A stretch of DNA of 64,000 nucleotides from Polyangiaceae bacterium (lineage in GTDB: Bacteria; Myxococcota_A; Polyangia; Polyangiales; Polyangiaceae): contig JALHPN010000007.1 of assembly GCA_022842465.1 (NCBI GenBank), positions 26,285 to 90,284 of the forward strand. The letters are read 5' to 3'. The number at the start of each line of letters is the position of its first letter. Within the stretch, counting starts at the first letter, position 1. The position numbers and the translations under genes are program-made. Under the pieces are notes generated by a model, which saw only the letters and a program-made list of their open reading frames with translations, had not been told where the DNA came from and did no database searches. Shown one piece after another: positions 27,126 to 36,600 of the stretch.

Positions 27126-28427
27126 TCAGAGGAGCTTGCGCGGCGGGAGGATGACGTTCGCGACGAGGACGCCGATGACCAGCGCGGCGCCGACGAGCGT
27201 CATCGTGAAGGCCTTCTCCGCGCCCGCGAGGGCCTCCTTGCGGAGGAAGGCGCCGAGGCTCGTGAAGCCGAAGCTCCCCGGGACGAGGAGCATCATGCCC
27301 GGAAGCTGGAAGAGCTGCGCCGGGCGGTTCGTCACCCGCGCGAGGCCGTTCGCGAGGACGCACACGGAGAGCGCCGCGCAGAACGCCGCGACGTGGTCGG
27401 GCAGGTGCCGGAGCGCGAGCGCCGTCACGAGATAGCCCGTCGACCCCGTGAGGAGCGCGGCCCACAAGAAGCGGCGCGGCACTTGGAAGAGCACGGCGAA
27501 CGAGATCGCCGACGTCGCGAGCGCGCCCGCCTGCCAGGCGACGCCGAGCGGCGGCCCCGCGATCGGAGGCACGACGGGGCCGCCTCCCATCCGATCGAAG
27601 GCGGCGACGAGCGCGAAGCCGAACAAGATGAGCAGGAGCGTGACGAGCGACTCGACGAGGCGCGCGGTGCCCGCGACGAGGTTCTTCTCGGCGACCTCGG
27701 CGAGGCCCGTCGTGAACGTCATCCCGGGGAAGAGCGCGATGGGACCGGCGAGGACGATCACCTCCGGCCGCACCTCGGGCCACGTCCGCGTCGCGAGCCA
27801 CGCGCACACCGCCGCGAGGAGGCCGCCGAGGAAGTCGTGGAGGAGCTTCTTCTTCCGATCGCGATCGACGAGGACCCGCACGCCCGCGATCGCGGCCCCG
27901 ACCACCGCGCTCACGGCGATGTCGACGACCCCACCGCCGAAGAACACCGCCGCCGCCGCGGAGGCCCCCGTCGACGCGGCCCAGACGAGGCCCGGCGACC
28001 AATAAGGAGGACGCGAAGTGACGGCGCGGATGCGGAGCCGCGCTTGCTCGATCGTGGCGCGACGCGCGACGACGTCGTTGAAGATCTCGTCGACGAGCGT
28101 GAGGCGCTCGAGATCCGTGCCCCACTCCGAGAGCCGCGTCATCCGATGGACCTCGGGCACGGTCTCGGGGAGCGCGCCCGTGCTGGAGCCCGGGTCTCGC
28201 TTCGGGACGACGCGGAGGAAGAGGCCGGTCGGCAGCGCGAACGGCTCGGCGTGGTAGCCCTCCGCCTCGGCGACCGCCCGGATCACGTCCTCGAGGCGAT
28301 AGCTCGGACAGCCGTACGAGGCGAGCGTCGCACCGATGTCGAGGAGGTAGTCGGCGAGCTGCTCGCGCGAGCGCGTTCGCACCGAGCGGACCGGCGGGAC
28401 ACTCTCGTCGTCGTCGTCCGCCGCCAC
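27126..28427 (-). CDS. Threonine/serine exporter family protein (ThrE/DUF1212)
   Basis: LADYLLDIGATLASYGCPSYRLEDVIRAVAEAEG, then ~10 TM helices. Confidence 0.85.
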   Translation of the reverse strand: MAADDDDESVPPVRSVRTRSREQLADYLLDIGATLASYGCPSYRLEDVIRAVAEAEGYHAEPFALPTGLFLRVVPKRDPGSSTGALPETVPEVHRMTRLSEWGTDLERLTLVDEIFNDVVARRATIEQARLRIRAVTSRPPYWSPGLVWAASTGASAAAAVFFGGGVVDIAVSAVVGAAIAGVRVLVDRDRKKKLLHDFLGGLLAAVCAWLATRTWPEVRPEVIVLAGPIALFPGMTFTTGLAEVAEKNLVAGTARLVESLVTLLLILFGFALVAAFDRMGGGPVVPPIAGPPLGVAWQAGALATSAISFAVLFQVPRRFLWAALLTGSTGYLVTALALRHLPDHVAAFCAALSVCVLANGLARVTNRPAQLFQLPGMMLLVPGSFGFTSLGAFLRKEALAGAEKAFTMTLVGAALVIGVLVANVILPPRKLL

Positions 28428-28428
28428 G

Positions 28429-28842
28429 TCACGCCGCGCGGACGGCGCGCAGAGGCTCGGGCATCACGAGCATCCGCGGCGGACGGAGGGGCTCCGGCGC
28501 CGTCAGACCGCGAAGAGACGTGAAGAGGACGCCCTCGTCCTCGGCCGAGAGGCGGTCGAACTCCAGCCCGAGGCAGACCCCGAGGTCGCCCGGGCGGCGG
28601 CCATGGAGCACACGCGCGACCGTGGCCGTCGCATCGATCCACACGTTGGTCCGCGGCGGCTTGAACGTGACGATGACCTCCTCGCCGGTCAGGACGCGGG
28701 TGCGGGCGCGCACCATCATGCCCTTCGTCGAGAGATCGAGGGCAAGATCCGCGACGAGACGGAAGTCGTGCTCCCGGACCACCTGGCAGTCGAGGCGGAC
28801 GAAACGACGGAACGAGTGACGCACCGACTCACGGAACGACAT
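28429..28842 (-). CDS. PilZ domain protein
   Basis: RRFVRLDCQVVREHDFRLVADLALDLSTKGMMVRA...PGDLGVCLGLEFDRLSAEDE. Confidence 0.75.
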   Translation of the reverse strand: MSFRESVRHSFRRFVRLDCQVVREHDFRLVADLALDLSTKGMMVRARTRVLTGEEVIVTFKPPRTNVWIDATATVARVLHGRRPGDLGVCLGLEFDRLSAEDEGVLFTSLRGLTAPEPLRPPRMLVMPEPLRAVRAA

Positions 28843-28970
28843 GAGGGCCTCCACGAACGACGATCGTAAGGGGAGCGCACACCTCGGGGCCAAGAACCCG
28901 GGTGCCCTCCTGCGGAAGCGAACCGCATCGCCCCGTCCTCCGCGGGCCACTACCGTGTGCCTCGGGGATC

Positions 28971-30854
28971 ATGGGACGACGCTCTCTATGGCTGCGCTAC
29001 GGCTTCGCGCTCGCCGCGACGATCGCGGCCTGGGCGGCGCGCCATGCCTTCGATCCCGTCTGGGGCCACTCGCTGCCGTACCTGCTCTTCTTCCCCGCGG
29101 TGATGTTCGCCGCGTGGTACGGCGGCTTCGGGCCGGGCATCCTGGCGACGGTCGTCTCCGTCGGCGCCGCGTGGGTGTTCTGGGTCGCGCCCGAGCTCGA
29201 CACGACGGGACTGGCGAGCGCGGGACTCGGCGTGGCGGTCTTCGGCGGGAGCGGCGTGGCGGTCAGCCTCGTCTGCGAGGCCCTGCTCACGGCGCGGGCG
29301 CGGGCGGAGGCCGAGGCCGACGCCGCGCACCGCTCGAACGAGCGCCTCCGCGTCGCGCAGGCGTTCGCCGAGGCGGGGCTCTGGGACTGGGACCTCGCGA
29401 GCGGGCAGATGTACACCTCGCCCGAGCTGGATGCGCTCCTCGGCGCGCGCGCCGGCACGTCGTCGTCGCGCGAGGCGTTCCTCGAGCGTGTCGCCGAAGA
29501 AGACCGCGAGCTCCTCGGCCGCGAGCTCGACGCGCTCACGGCCGGCGAGCACGAGCGCATCGACGTCCTCTTCCGCGTGCGGAGCGGCAAGCGCGTGCGC
29601 TGGCTCCGGTCCGTCGGGCGCGGGGAGCGCGACGCGAGCGGCGCGGTCGTCCGCCTGGCCGGCATCTCGATCGACGTCACGGAGAACGTGCTGGCGCGCG
29701 AGCGGCTCGCCGAGAAGGAGAAGCTCCTCCGCGAGTCGGGCGAGGCGAAGGACCGCCTCATCGCGATGCTGAGCCACGAGCTGCGGAACCCCGTGCACGC
29801 CATCGCGAGCGCGGTCGGGCTCCAGGAGCATGCAAGCGGCCGCGACGTGGAAGCCGCCGCCCGCGCGCGCGACGTCATCGCGCGCCAGGTGCGCCACCTC
29901 GAGCGGATCCTCGCGGACATGCTCGACGTGACGCGCGCCGTGAGCGGGAAGATCGAGCTCCGTCCCGAGCCCGTCGACCTCGCGACGCTCACGCGCAAGT
30001 GCCTCGAGACCCTGCACACGTCGGGCCGCACGGTGATGCACGAGATCCGCGCGTCCCTCGCCGAGGTGTGGGTCGATGGAGACCCGACCCGGCTCGATCA
30101 GGTCGTCACGAACCTCGTGACGAACGCGGTCAAGTACACGCCGGAGGGCCGCGAGATCAGCGTCGAGGTGAATGAAGAGGCCGGGAGCGCCGTCCTTCGG
30201 GTGCGCGACGAAGGCGCGGGGATGAGCGCGGATCTGTGCAAGCACGTCTTCGAACCGTTCGTACAAGGAGAGCAGACGCTGGACCGCTCGCAGGGCGGCC
30301 TCGGCGTCGGGCTCGCGCTCGTGCACCGGATCGTGGAAATGCATCGCGGCAGCGTCTCGGCGGAGAGCGCCGGCGCCGGCCGGGGGAGCACCTTCGAGGT
30401 GCGCATCCCTTCCCGACGGGCGGTGAAGCATCCCTCGAGCGCGTCCCACCGCGCGAAGCGAACGCCTCGCCGCGTGCTCGTCGTGGAGGACCACGAGGAC
30501 TCCCGCGAGATGCTGAAGACGCTGCTCGAGGCCGAAGGGCACGAGGTCCGCGAGGCGTCGGACGGGCGGATGGCCGTCGAGCAAGCGCTCTCCTTCCAGC
30601 CCGACGTGGTGCTGCTCGACGTCGGCCTTCCGGTCTTCGACGGCTTCGAGGCGGCGCGCCGTATCCGCGCCGCCGGCGGGACGATGCGACTCGTGGCGCT
30701 CACCGGGTACGGGCAGGCGGAGGACATCGCCCGCTCGCGCGCGGCGGGCTTCGACGAGCACCTCGTCAAGCCGATCGATTCGCGCCGTGTCTCCGAGGCG
30801 GTCCACGCCACCTCCGTCCACGACGCCACGCCGGAGGCGGCGGGGACGCGCTAG
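28971..30854 (+). CDS. Hybrid sensor histidine kinase (DUF4118-like TM region, PAS, HisKA, HATPase_c, REC)
   Basis: [63 protein letters not shown]....[18 protein letters not shown]. Confidence 0.93.
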   Translation: MGRRSLWLRYGFALAATIAAWAARHAFDPVWGHSLPYLLFFPAVMFAAWYGGFGPGILATVVSVGAAWVFWVAPELDTTGLASAGLGVAVFGGSGVAVSLVCEALLTARARAEAEADAAHRSNERLRVAQAFAEAGLWDWDLASGQMYTSPELDALLGARAGTSSSREAFLERVAEEDRELLGRELDALTAGEHERIDVLFRVRSGKRVRWLRSVGRGERDASGAVVRLAGISIDVTENVLARERLAEKEKLLRESGEAKDRLIAMLSHELRNPVHAIASAVGLQEHASGRDVEAAARARDVIARQVRHLERILADMLDVTRAVSGKIELRPEPVDLATLTRKCLETLHTSGRTVMHEIRASLAEVWVDGDPTRLDQVVTNLVTNAVKYTPEGREISVEVNEEAGSAVLRVRDEGAGMSADLCKHVFEPFVQGEQTLDRSQGGLGVGLALVHRIVEMHRGSVSAESAGAGRGSTFEVRIPSRRAVKHPSSASHRAKRTPRRVLVVEDHEDSREMLKTLLEAEGHEVREASDGRMAVEQALSFQPDVVLLDVGLPVFDGFEAARRIRAAGGTMRLVALTGYGQAEDIARSRAAGFDEHLVKPIDSRRVSEAVHATSVHDATPEAAGTR

Positions 30855-30917
30855 GCTCGGACTCCGCAGAGGTGACGCGCGCCTCGGTCGTAGAGTAGCG
30901 TGGTGCGGAGATCACGA

Positions 30918-31457
30918 ATGGAAGCGATGCTCAGCGGACGACGCAGGTTCGGCACGACGCTCCTCGCGGCGGCCCTGGTCTGCGCGGGGGGAGTTGGGGC
31001 GAGCGGCTGCGCGAGCAAGCCGACGATGCGTCTGAACCACGCCGAGGTGAGCGGCATGACGCTCGGCTTCCCGCCGAGCCTCTCGGTCGTGATGACGGTG
31101 TTCGTCGACGTCTACAACCCGAACTCGTACGACGTCGCGATCCGCGCCGTGCGAGGGACCGTCGTCCTCGCGAATCGGTACACGTTGCCGATGGACTGGC
31201 GGGTGCCCGGCGAGGGCGTCTGGCTCACCGCCGATGCGACGACGTCCGTGCGGGTGCCGGTGCAGATCCCCGTCGATCTCGCGATGGCGATCCTGCGCGA
31301 GGCCTACCAGGCGCCGAGCGTCTCCTATCGCTTCATGGGGCGCGCCGACGTCACGGCGACCCGCACCTTCAAGGTGGAGAAGGACGACTACGCCGTCGAC
31401 GAGAGCGGGTGGATCCCCCGCCAGCAGATCGAGAACGCCCTCCGGATGGGGTTCTAG
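30918..31457 (+). CDS. LEA type-2/water-stress-like domain lipoprotein
   Basis: Lipobox GASGCASKP; FVDVYNPNSYDVAIRAVRGTVVLANRYTLPMD. Confidence 0.65.
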   Translation: MEAMLSGRRRFGTTLLAAALVCAGGVGASGCASKPTMRLNHAEVSGMTLGFPPSLSVVMTVFVDVYNPNSYDVAIRAVRGTVVLANRYTLPMDWRVPGEGVWLTADATTSVRVPVQIPVDLAMAILREAYQAPSVSYRFMGRADVTATRTFKVEKDDYAVDESGWIPRQQIENALRMGF

Positions 31458-32642
31458 TCAGACGAGGCGCTCGGTCGTGCGCGCGACCGTCGCGAAGGTG
31501 GCGAGGAAGAGGGCCGTGACGACGGCGAGCCCGAGCTCTCGTGCCTGCGCGAGGTCGGTGCGGAGCGCGAGGGCGACGACGAGCCCTCCTGCGAAGAGGC
31601 CGGCGGCCATCGAGGCGTAGAGCGAGAGATCGGGCGCTCGGTCGCGACGTGCGTGGACCACGAACCCGAGCACGGCAGAGCCGACGACGACGGCGACGCC
31701 GCAGATCTGCGCCGTCTCGTGCATCGCCCGGTAACGGATCGCGAGCGACGGCACCGCGAAGACGACCGTGAAGTTGGCGAGCATCGTGCGGAGGAGGACG
31801 CCCGACGGAGCCGCTCCCTCACGGCGTCGCGCGAGGAGGAGCGAGGCGACGACCGCGGTGGGCCACGTGACGGCCAGGAGCGGGGCGTAGCGCGCGAGAT
31901 GACCGAGGTTGTAGAGGAGGAGCGCGTCGTACGCCGCGAGGAGCGCGAGCGCGATGGAGCCGGCCCCCAAGAGGAAGATCAGGATGCCGATCACCGACGT
32001 GGGGCGCCCCTCGGTCGTGCGCGTCGCCGCGGCGTACGCGTCGTCGCGCCGCGACGTGAAGCGGACCCAGAGCGGGACGGTGACGGCGGCGAGCGCGCGG
32101 AGCACGAGGTCGTCGTGCGTGTACGGGTTCGGGAGCATGGTCTCCACGATCGAGAACGTCACGCTGAACGAGAGCGACGTCGCGAGGAGCACCGGCCACG
32201 TCGTGAGCGCGCGAACGACGTCTCGACCGAGGAGACGCGCGACCGCCAGATACGCGTAGATCGTGAAGGGGAGCTCGAGGAACGCCTGGACACGGAGCAC
32301 GGACGGCGAGAGCCAGCTCGCGTCCTCTCCTGCGTGCGTCGCGAGCCAGCGGACTGCCGGCGCGTCGAGGGCAAGCGCGAACCAGCCCGTCTCTGCGATG
32401 TACGACCCGATGAACCGCGGGCTCCCGTGGTGGACGCGGAGCACGTACGCGTCGAACGCGATCTGGTTCGAGACGAGGAGGATCCACACGAGCGCCCACT
32501 GCGCGAGCGGATGCACGAGCGCGCGCGAGGCGAGCGAGCCCTGGCGCGCCACCAGCGGCGCGGGCGGAGACGCCGCCGTCCAGACTCCGAGGGCAGAGCC
32601 GACGACGGTGGAGCACACGACGACGAGATCGAAGAAGCGCAC
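31458..32642 (-). CDS. Polytopic membrane protein, unknown function
   Basis: About 10 hydrophobic segments. Confidence 0.6.
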   Translation of the reverse strand: MRFFDLVVVCSTVVGSALGVWTAASPPAPLVARQGSLASRALVHPLAQWALVWILLVSNQIAFDAYVLRVHHGSPRFIGSYIAETGWFALALDAPAVRWLATHAGEDASWLSPSVLRVQAFLELPFTIYAYLAVARLLGRDVVRALTTWPVLLATSLSFSVTFSIVETMLPNPYTHDDLVLRALAAVTVPLWVRFTSRRDDAYAAATRTTEGRPTSVIGILIFLLGAGSIALALLAAYDALLLYNLGHLARYAPLLAVTWPTAVVASLLLARRREGAAPSGVLLRTMLANFTVVFAVPSLAIRYRAMHETAQICGVAVVVGSAVLGFVVHARRDRAPDLSLYASMAAGLFAGGLVVALALRTDLAQARELGLAVVTALFLATFATVARTTERLV

Positions 32643-32734
32643 GTCCAGATCCTACGGTCCGGCTCGCGGAGAGGCTCGTCCGCGGCGCGCGCCGGGCGAC
32701 CGCTCACCGGCGGATCGCGACCGCTCGTGGTATC

Positions 32735-33160
32735 GTGGACTTCCTCGTGGCGTCCTTGACCGGCTGGCTCGCAGCGATCGCGATCATCGTCGCAGGCATC
32801 GTCCCGCTGACCGTGCGCGTCCGTCAGGGCGGGAGGCGCGGCGCCCCGAGCTCGCCTCCGATCCGCCTCCACGTGGTCCTCGGCCTCTCGACGTCGGCCC
32901 TCGCGTTCGCCCACACCGTCACGATCATCCCCGCCCTCGGGTCACCCGCGGCGACGGCGGGCGGTATGCTCGCGCTCGTCCCCGGCGCGCTCGGCTTCCT
33001 CGTCCTCGTCGCGCACACGGGCATCGGGCTCCAGCTCAAAGACGAGAAGCTCCGCGCTCGCACGTCGAAGCGCCGGACGCATCTCGCGACGGCGCTGACG
33101 ATCATCGTGCTCGTCGCCCTCCACGCCGGCGTGCTCGTATGGGCAGGCCGGCGCGGATAG
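32735..33160 (+). CDS. Small membrane protein, unknown function
   Basis: Four hydrophobic segments. Confidence 0.6.
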   Translation: MDFLVASLTGWLAAIAIIVAGIVPLTVRVRQGGRRGAPSSPPIRLHVVLGLSTSALAFAHTVTIIPALGSPAATAGGMLALVPGALGFLVLVAHTGIGLQLKDEKLRARTSKRRTHLATALTIIVLVALHAGVLVWAGRRG

Positions 33161-33169
33161 GCGCCCTCG

Positions 33170-33580
33170 TCACCGACGCGACGCGCGGACCGCGAGCACG
33201 AGCCCCGTGAGGGCCACGGCCGCGCCGCCGAGCACCGTCGCGAGCGGGAGGATGTTGTGCTCGAGGACGTCGATCCGATCGGCCATCATGAGGATCATCC
33301 AGCGCCGCGCCTGATGGGGCGGCATCTTGTACGCTGCCGTGCGGATCAGGCCCGAGAGGCCGCGCTTCGGGGCGGTCGTCCCGTAGACCGGCGTGACGGG
33401 CCGCAGCGCGTCGATCGCCGAAGGCCGACCGTTGTGCTGCTGCTCGGGCGCCGTGTACGGCGGCGTCCCGATGGGATGCGGTGTCCGCTCCTGCGGGACG
33501 CCGGGGCGGTCCTCCCGCCGGAGATCCACCCCCCACCCCGGGATCGTGCTTCCGAGTGTCATCGACATGTTCTTCTCCAT
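33170..33580 (-). CDS. Hypothetical protein with C-terminal TM segment
   Basis: Start MEKNMSMTLGS; C-term VLEHNILPLATVLGGAAVALTGLVLAVRASRR. Confidence 0.55.
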   Translation of the reverse strand: MEKNMSMTLGSTIPGWGVDLRREDRPGVPQERTPHPIGTPPYTAPEQQHNGRPSAIDALRPVTPVYGTTAPKRGLSGLIRTAAYKMPPHQARRWMILMMADRIDVLEHNILPLATVLGGAAVALTGLVLAVRASRR

Positions 33581-33584
33581 GGGG

Positions 33585-34739
33585 TCAGGCAGCCTGCGGG
33601 ATGAGGACGCACTTGGTGCAGTTGTCACGCTTCGACGCGAAGATCCGGTACGCCTCGGGCGCGTCCTCGAGCGCGAAGCGGTGCGAGATGATCCCCTTGG
33701 GGTCGACGCGGCCCGCGCGGATGTGCTCGAGGAGGTGGGGCAGGTAGCGCTTCACGTTGCACTGCGCGGCACGGATGGTGAGGCCCTTGTTCATCGCCTC
33801 GCCGATCGGCACGAGGTTCCAGGGCGGACCGTAGACGCCGATCGCGACGACGTTGCCGCCGCGACGCACGGACTGGATGGCCCACATGAGGGCCGTCGCG
33901 GCCCCTGCCTGCAGCATCGACATGCCGAGCGCGCGCTGGAGGAACGACCCCGACGCCTCGCAGCCGACGGCGTCGATCGCGACGTCGGGCCCCCGACGGC
34001 CCTCGGTGATGTCCTTCAGGTACTGCACCACGCCGGCCTTGCCGTGCTCGGTGAAGTTGATCGTCTCGACCTTCGCCCACGTGCGCGCGAGCTCGAGGCG
34101 GTACTCGAGCTCGTCGACGACGATGACGCGGCCGGCGCCCTGGAGCCACGCCGACTTGGCCGCCATGAGGCCGACGGGACCGGCGCCGAACACGACCACG
34201 GTCTCCCCCTCCGCGATGTCGCCCATCTCGGCGGCCTGATAGCCCGTCGGGAGGATGTCCGTGAGGAAGAGGACGTCCTCCTCGTGCATGTCGGCGGGGA
34301 TCTTCATCGGGCCGACGTCGGCGTAAGGCACGCGCACGAGCTCCGCCTGGCCGCCGTCGTAGCCGCCCGTCGTGTGCGAGTACCCGAAGGCGCCGCCGAC
34401 GAGGTCGTTCGACGGGTTCGAGTTGTCACAGCAGCTCGTGAGGCCGCGCGCGCAGAAGAAGCACGTGCCGCACGAGATGTTGAACGGGACGATGATGCGG
34501 TCGCCCTTCGCGAGCGACTGGACGCCCGGTCCGACCTCTTCCACGACCCCCGCGAACTCGTGGCCGAACGTCGCGCCCACGCGCGTGTCGGGCACGAGGC
34601 CATGGTAGAGGTGGAGATCGGAGCCGCAGATCGCCGTTCGCGTCACGCGAAGGACGACGTCGTTGGGGTGCTCGATCCGCGGATCGGGCTTCTCGGCCAC
34701 CTTCACGGTGGACGGTCCTCGATAGGTCAGCGCCTTCAT
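33585..34739 (-). CDS. Zinc-dependent alcohol/formaldehyde-type dehydrogenase
   Basis: MKALTYRGPSTVKVAEKPDP....AICGSDLHLYHG, GATFGHEFAGVVEEVGPGV, SCGTCFFCARGLTSCC, VVVFGAGPVGLMAAKSA. Confidence 0.93.
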   Translation of the reverse strand: MKALTYRGPSTVKVAEKPDPRIEHPNDVVLRVTRTAICGSDLHLYHGLVPDTRVGATFGHEFAGVVEEVGPGVQSLAKGDRIIVPFNISCGTCFFCARGLTSCCDNSNPSNDLVGGAFGYSHTTGGYDGGQAELVRVPYADVGPMKIPADMHEEDVLFLTDILPTGYQAAEMGDIAEGETVVVFGAGPVGLMAAKSAWLQGAGRVIVVDELEYRLELARTWAKVETINFTEHGKAGVVQYLKDITEGRRGPDVAIDAVGCEASGSFLQRALGMSMLQAGAATALMWAIQSVRRGGNVVAIGVYGPPWNLVPIGEAMNKGLTIRAAQCNVKRYLPHLLEHIRAGRVDPKGIISHRFALEDAPEAYRIFASKRDNCTKCVLIPQAA

Positions 34740-34828
34740 GAGTCCTACCGGGCTGCAAACGGCGCACCGACGACGTGGTCGCCGGCAAGTCGTCGTCCTC
34801 GGGCGCGAGGCTCGACCGCGGACGTGCC

Positions 34829-35629
34829 TCAGTGGTGCGTGCCGAGCGTGACGCTGCCGTCCTCGGCGACCTGCGGGCTCGACCGCGTCGACCAGCGTGG
34901 CCCGGCCGCGAGCGGATCGGCCCAGCTCGCTCCCGGCGGCCAGACGTCGGACGCCGACTCCGTCGTGCGGGCGAGGCGCCGCGACGGATCGCACACCACC
35001 CGAGCGCCTTCGCCACGGCAGACCTCGAGGCTCTCGACGTAGAGCAGCGTCTCGTCGCCCTCGTCGGTGTGGATCACGCGTCCGAGCCACGTCGTGTGCG
35101 CCGAGAGCCAGCGGACGAGCAGCCGCGACGGGGCCGGCGCGGGCGCGGAGGTGACCTCCTCGATGCGGTGGCCGCCGGCGTGGCCGCAGCCGGGGTCGTC
35201 GTGGAGGTGCGCGTCGAAGACGACGCCGACGTCGGACCAGCCGGCGCTCGTGCGGACGAGGAGGCCGTGGACGCTCTGGGTGACGTCGGCGGCGGCGTAC
35301 TCGGCGACCTCGAGGAACGGCGGGCGGAGATCGTGGACGGGCGGGCGCGCCCCGGCGATCGTGCAGGACGGCTCGACGCCGCCGGGGTAACCCGCGTCGT
35401 CCGGCCAGGCCTGCGCGAGCGCCGGCGCGACCGCCGCGCGCTGCGCCGTGCAGAAGTCCTCCGGCGTGGCGAAGACGCCGGCCGGCGCGGCCTCCGTCAC
35501 GGAGGGGCCCGGCTCGGGCACCGGGACGACGAACGCGAGCGGCGCGATCGGGATCGCCTGTCGTGGTGTCTCGGCGCGACGACAGCCCGCGAGAAAGAGC
35601 AGTCCCGCGACGACGAGAGGAACACGCAC
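34829..35629 (-). CDS. Putative lipoprotein, unknown function
   Basis: Lipobox MRVPLVVAGLLFLAGCRRAE. Confidence 0.6.
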   Translation of the reverse strand: MRVPLVVAGLLFLAGCRRAETPRQAIPIAPLAFVVPVPEPGPSVTEAAPAGVFATPEDFCTAQRAAVAPALAQAWPDDAGYPGGVEPSCTIAGARPPVHDLRPPFLEVAEYAAADVTQSVHGLLVRTSAGWSDVGVVFDAHLHDDPGCGHAGGHRIEEVTSAPAPAPSRLLVRWLSAHTTWLGRVIHTDEGDETLLYVESLEVCRGEGARVVCDPSRRLARTTESASDVWPPGASWADPLAAGPRWSTRSSPQVAEDGSVTLGTHH

Positions 35630-35675
35630 GACGGATCTACGCCCCGCCGCGGGGGACGATTCCGCCGACGCGGAG

Positions 35676-36044
35676 CTACGCGGCGGTCAGCTTGCGGGCC
35701 GCGGCGATGACGTGCTCCGGCTTGAAGGGCTTCATGATCCAGCCCCTCGCCCCTGCGGCCTTGGCCCGCTGGACGAGGCCGTTGTGGCCCTCGGTCGTGA
35801 GCATGACCACGGCGAGCCCCGCGCGCGCCGGCTCGAGGCGGAGGCGCTCCACGAGCTCTAGCCCCGTCATGTTCGGCATGTTGATGTCGCACACGACGAG
35901 CTTCACGTCGGGGTGCGCCTCGAGCGACGCGAGGGCCTCGACCCCGTCTGCCGCCTCGAGCACGGCGAAGCCGGCCCCTCCGAGCGCGCGGCTCACCTGC
36001 GAACGGATCGTCATCGAGTCGTCGACCACGAGAACCTTCGTCAT
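35676..36044 (-). CDS. CheY-like single-domain response regulator
   Basis: MTKVLVVDDSMTIRSQVSRALGGAGFAVLEAADGVEAL...LVVCDINMPNMTGLELVERLR...MLTTEG....AGARGWIMKPFKPE. Confidence 0.92.
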   Translation of the reverse strand: MTKVLVVDDSMTIRSQVSRALGGAGFAVLEAADGVEALASLEAHPDVKLVVCDINMPNMTGLELVERLRLEPARAGLAVVMLTTEGHNGLVQRAKAAGARGWIMKPFKPEHVIAAARKLTAA

Positions 36045-36061
36045 CAGAGTCCTTCCGATCA

Positions 36062-36577
36062 TCAGAAGATGAGAAGCTCGCCCTCGACCACGGCCGCGTC
36101 CGTCAGGGGCGCCGTCATCTCGAGCGCGGGCGAGACCACCGCGTCGAAGCGGACGTGGACGACGCCCCCAGCGAGGTCGACCGCGAGGGACACCGAGGAG
36201 CTCGGCCCGAGATCGTGCGTCCGCAGGTCGATGCCGATCGCCGTGACCGGCGTCGCGACGACGACGAGCACGCCGCGAGCCGCGAGCTTGTTCTTGAAGC
36301 GGCCGAGGAGCTGGTTGGCGAGCTCCCCGAGGAGATCGCGGAGGAGCGCGTCCGACGGCGTCGACATGCCGACGTCGCTCGGCTGGAGACCGAGCGTGAC
36401 CCGCCGGCTCGCCTGGAGGAGGAGCGACCCCTTCAGCGTGTCGCCGGCGTAGCCGATCATCGCGACGACGCTCTCGCCCGCGATCGCGAGGCCGTCGCAT
36501 CGTCTGGGCTCGGCGCCGCCCCACATCTCACGCGCGGCGCCTGCGAGCGCATCGACGATGTCGTTCCACGGATCCAT
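36062..36577 (-). CDS. CheX-like chemotaxis phosphatase family protein
   Basis: CheC/CheX-like region: MIGYAGDTLKGSLLLQASRRVTLGL...DALLRDLLGELANQLLGRFKNKLAARGV. Confidence 0.7.
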   Translation of the reverse strand: MDPWNDIVDALAGAAREMWGGAEPRRCDGLAIAGESVVAMIGYAGDTLKGSLLLQASRRVTLGLQPSDVGMSTPSDALLRDLLGELANQLLGRFKNKLAARGVLVVVATPVTAIGIDLRTHDLGPSSSVSLAVDLAGGVVHVRFDAVVSPALEMTAPLTDAAVVEGELLIF

Positions 36578-36600
36578 CGTCGTCCTTCCTTCTTCCTCGG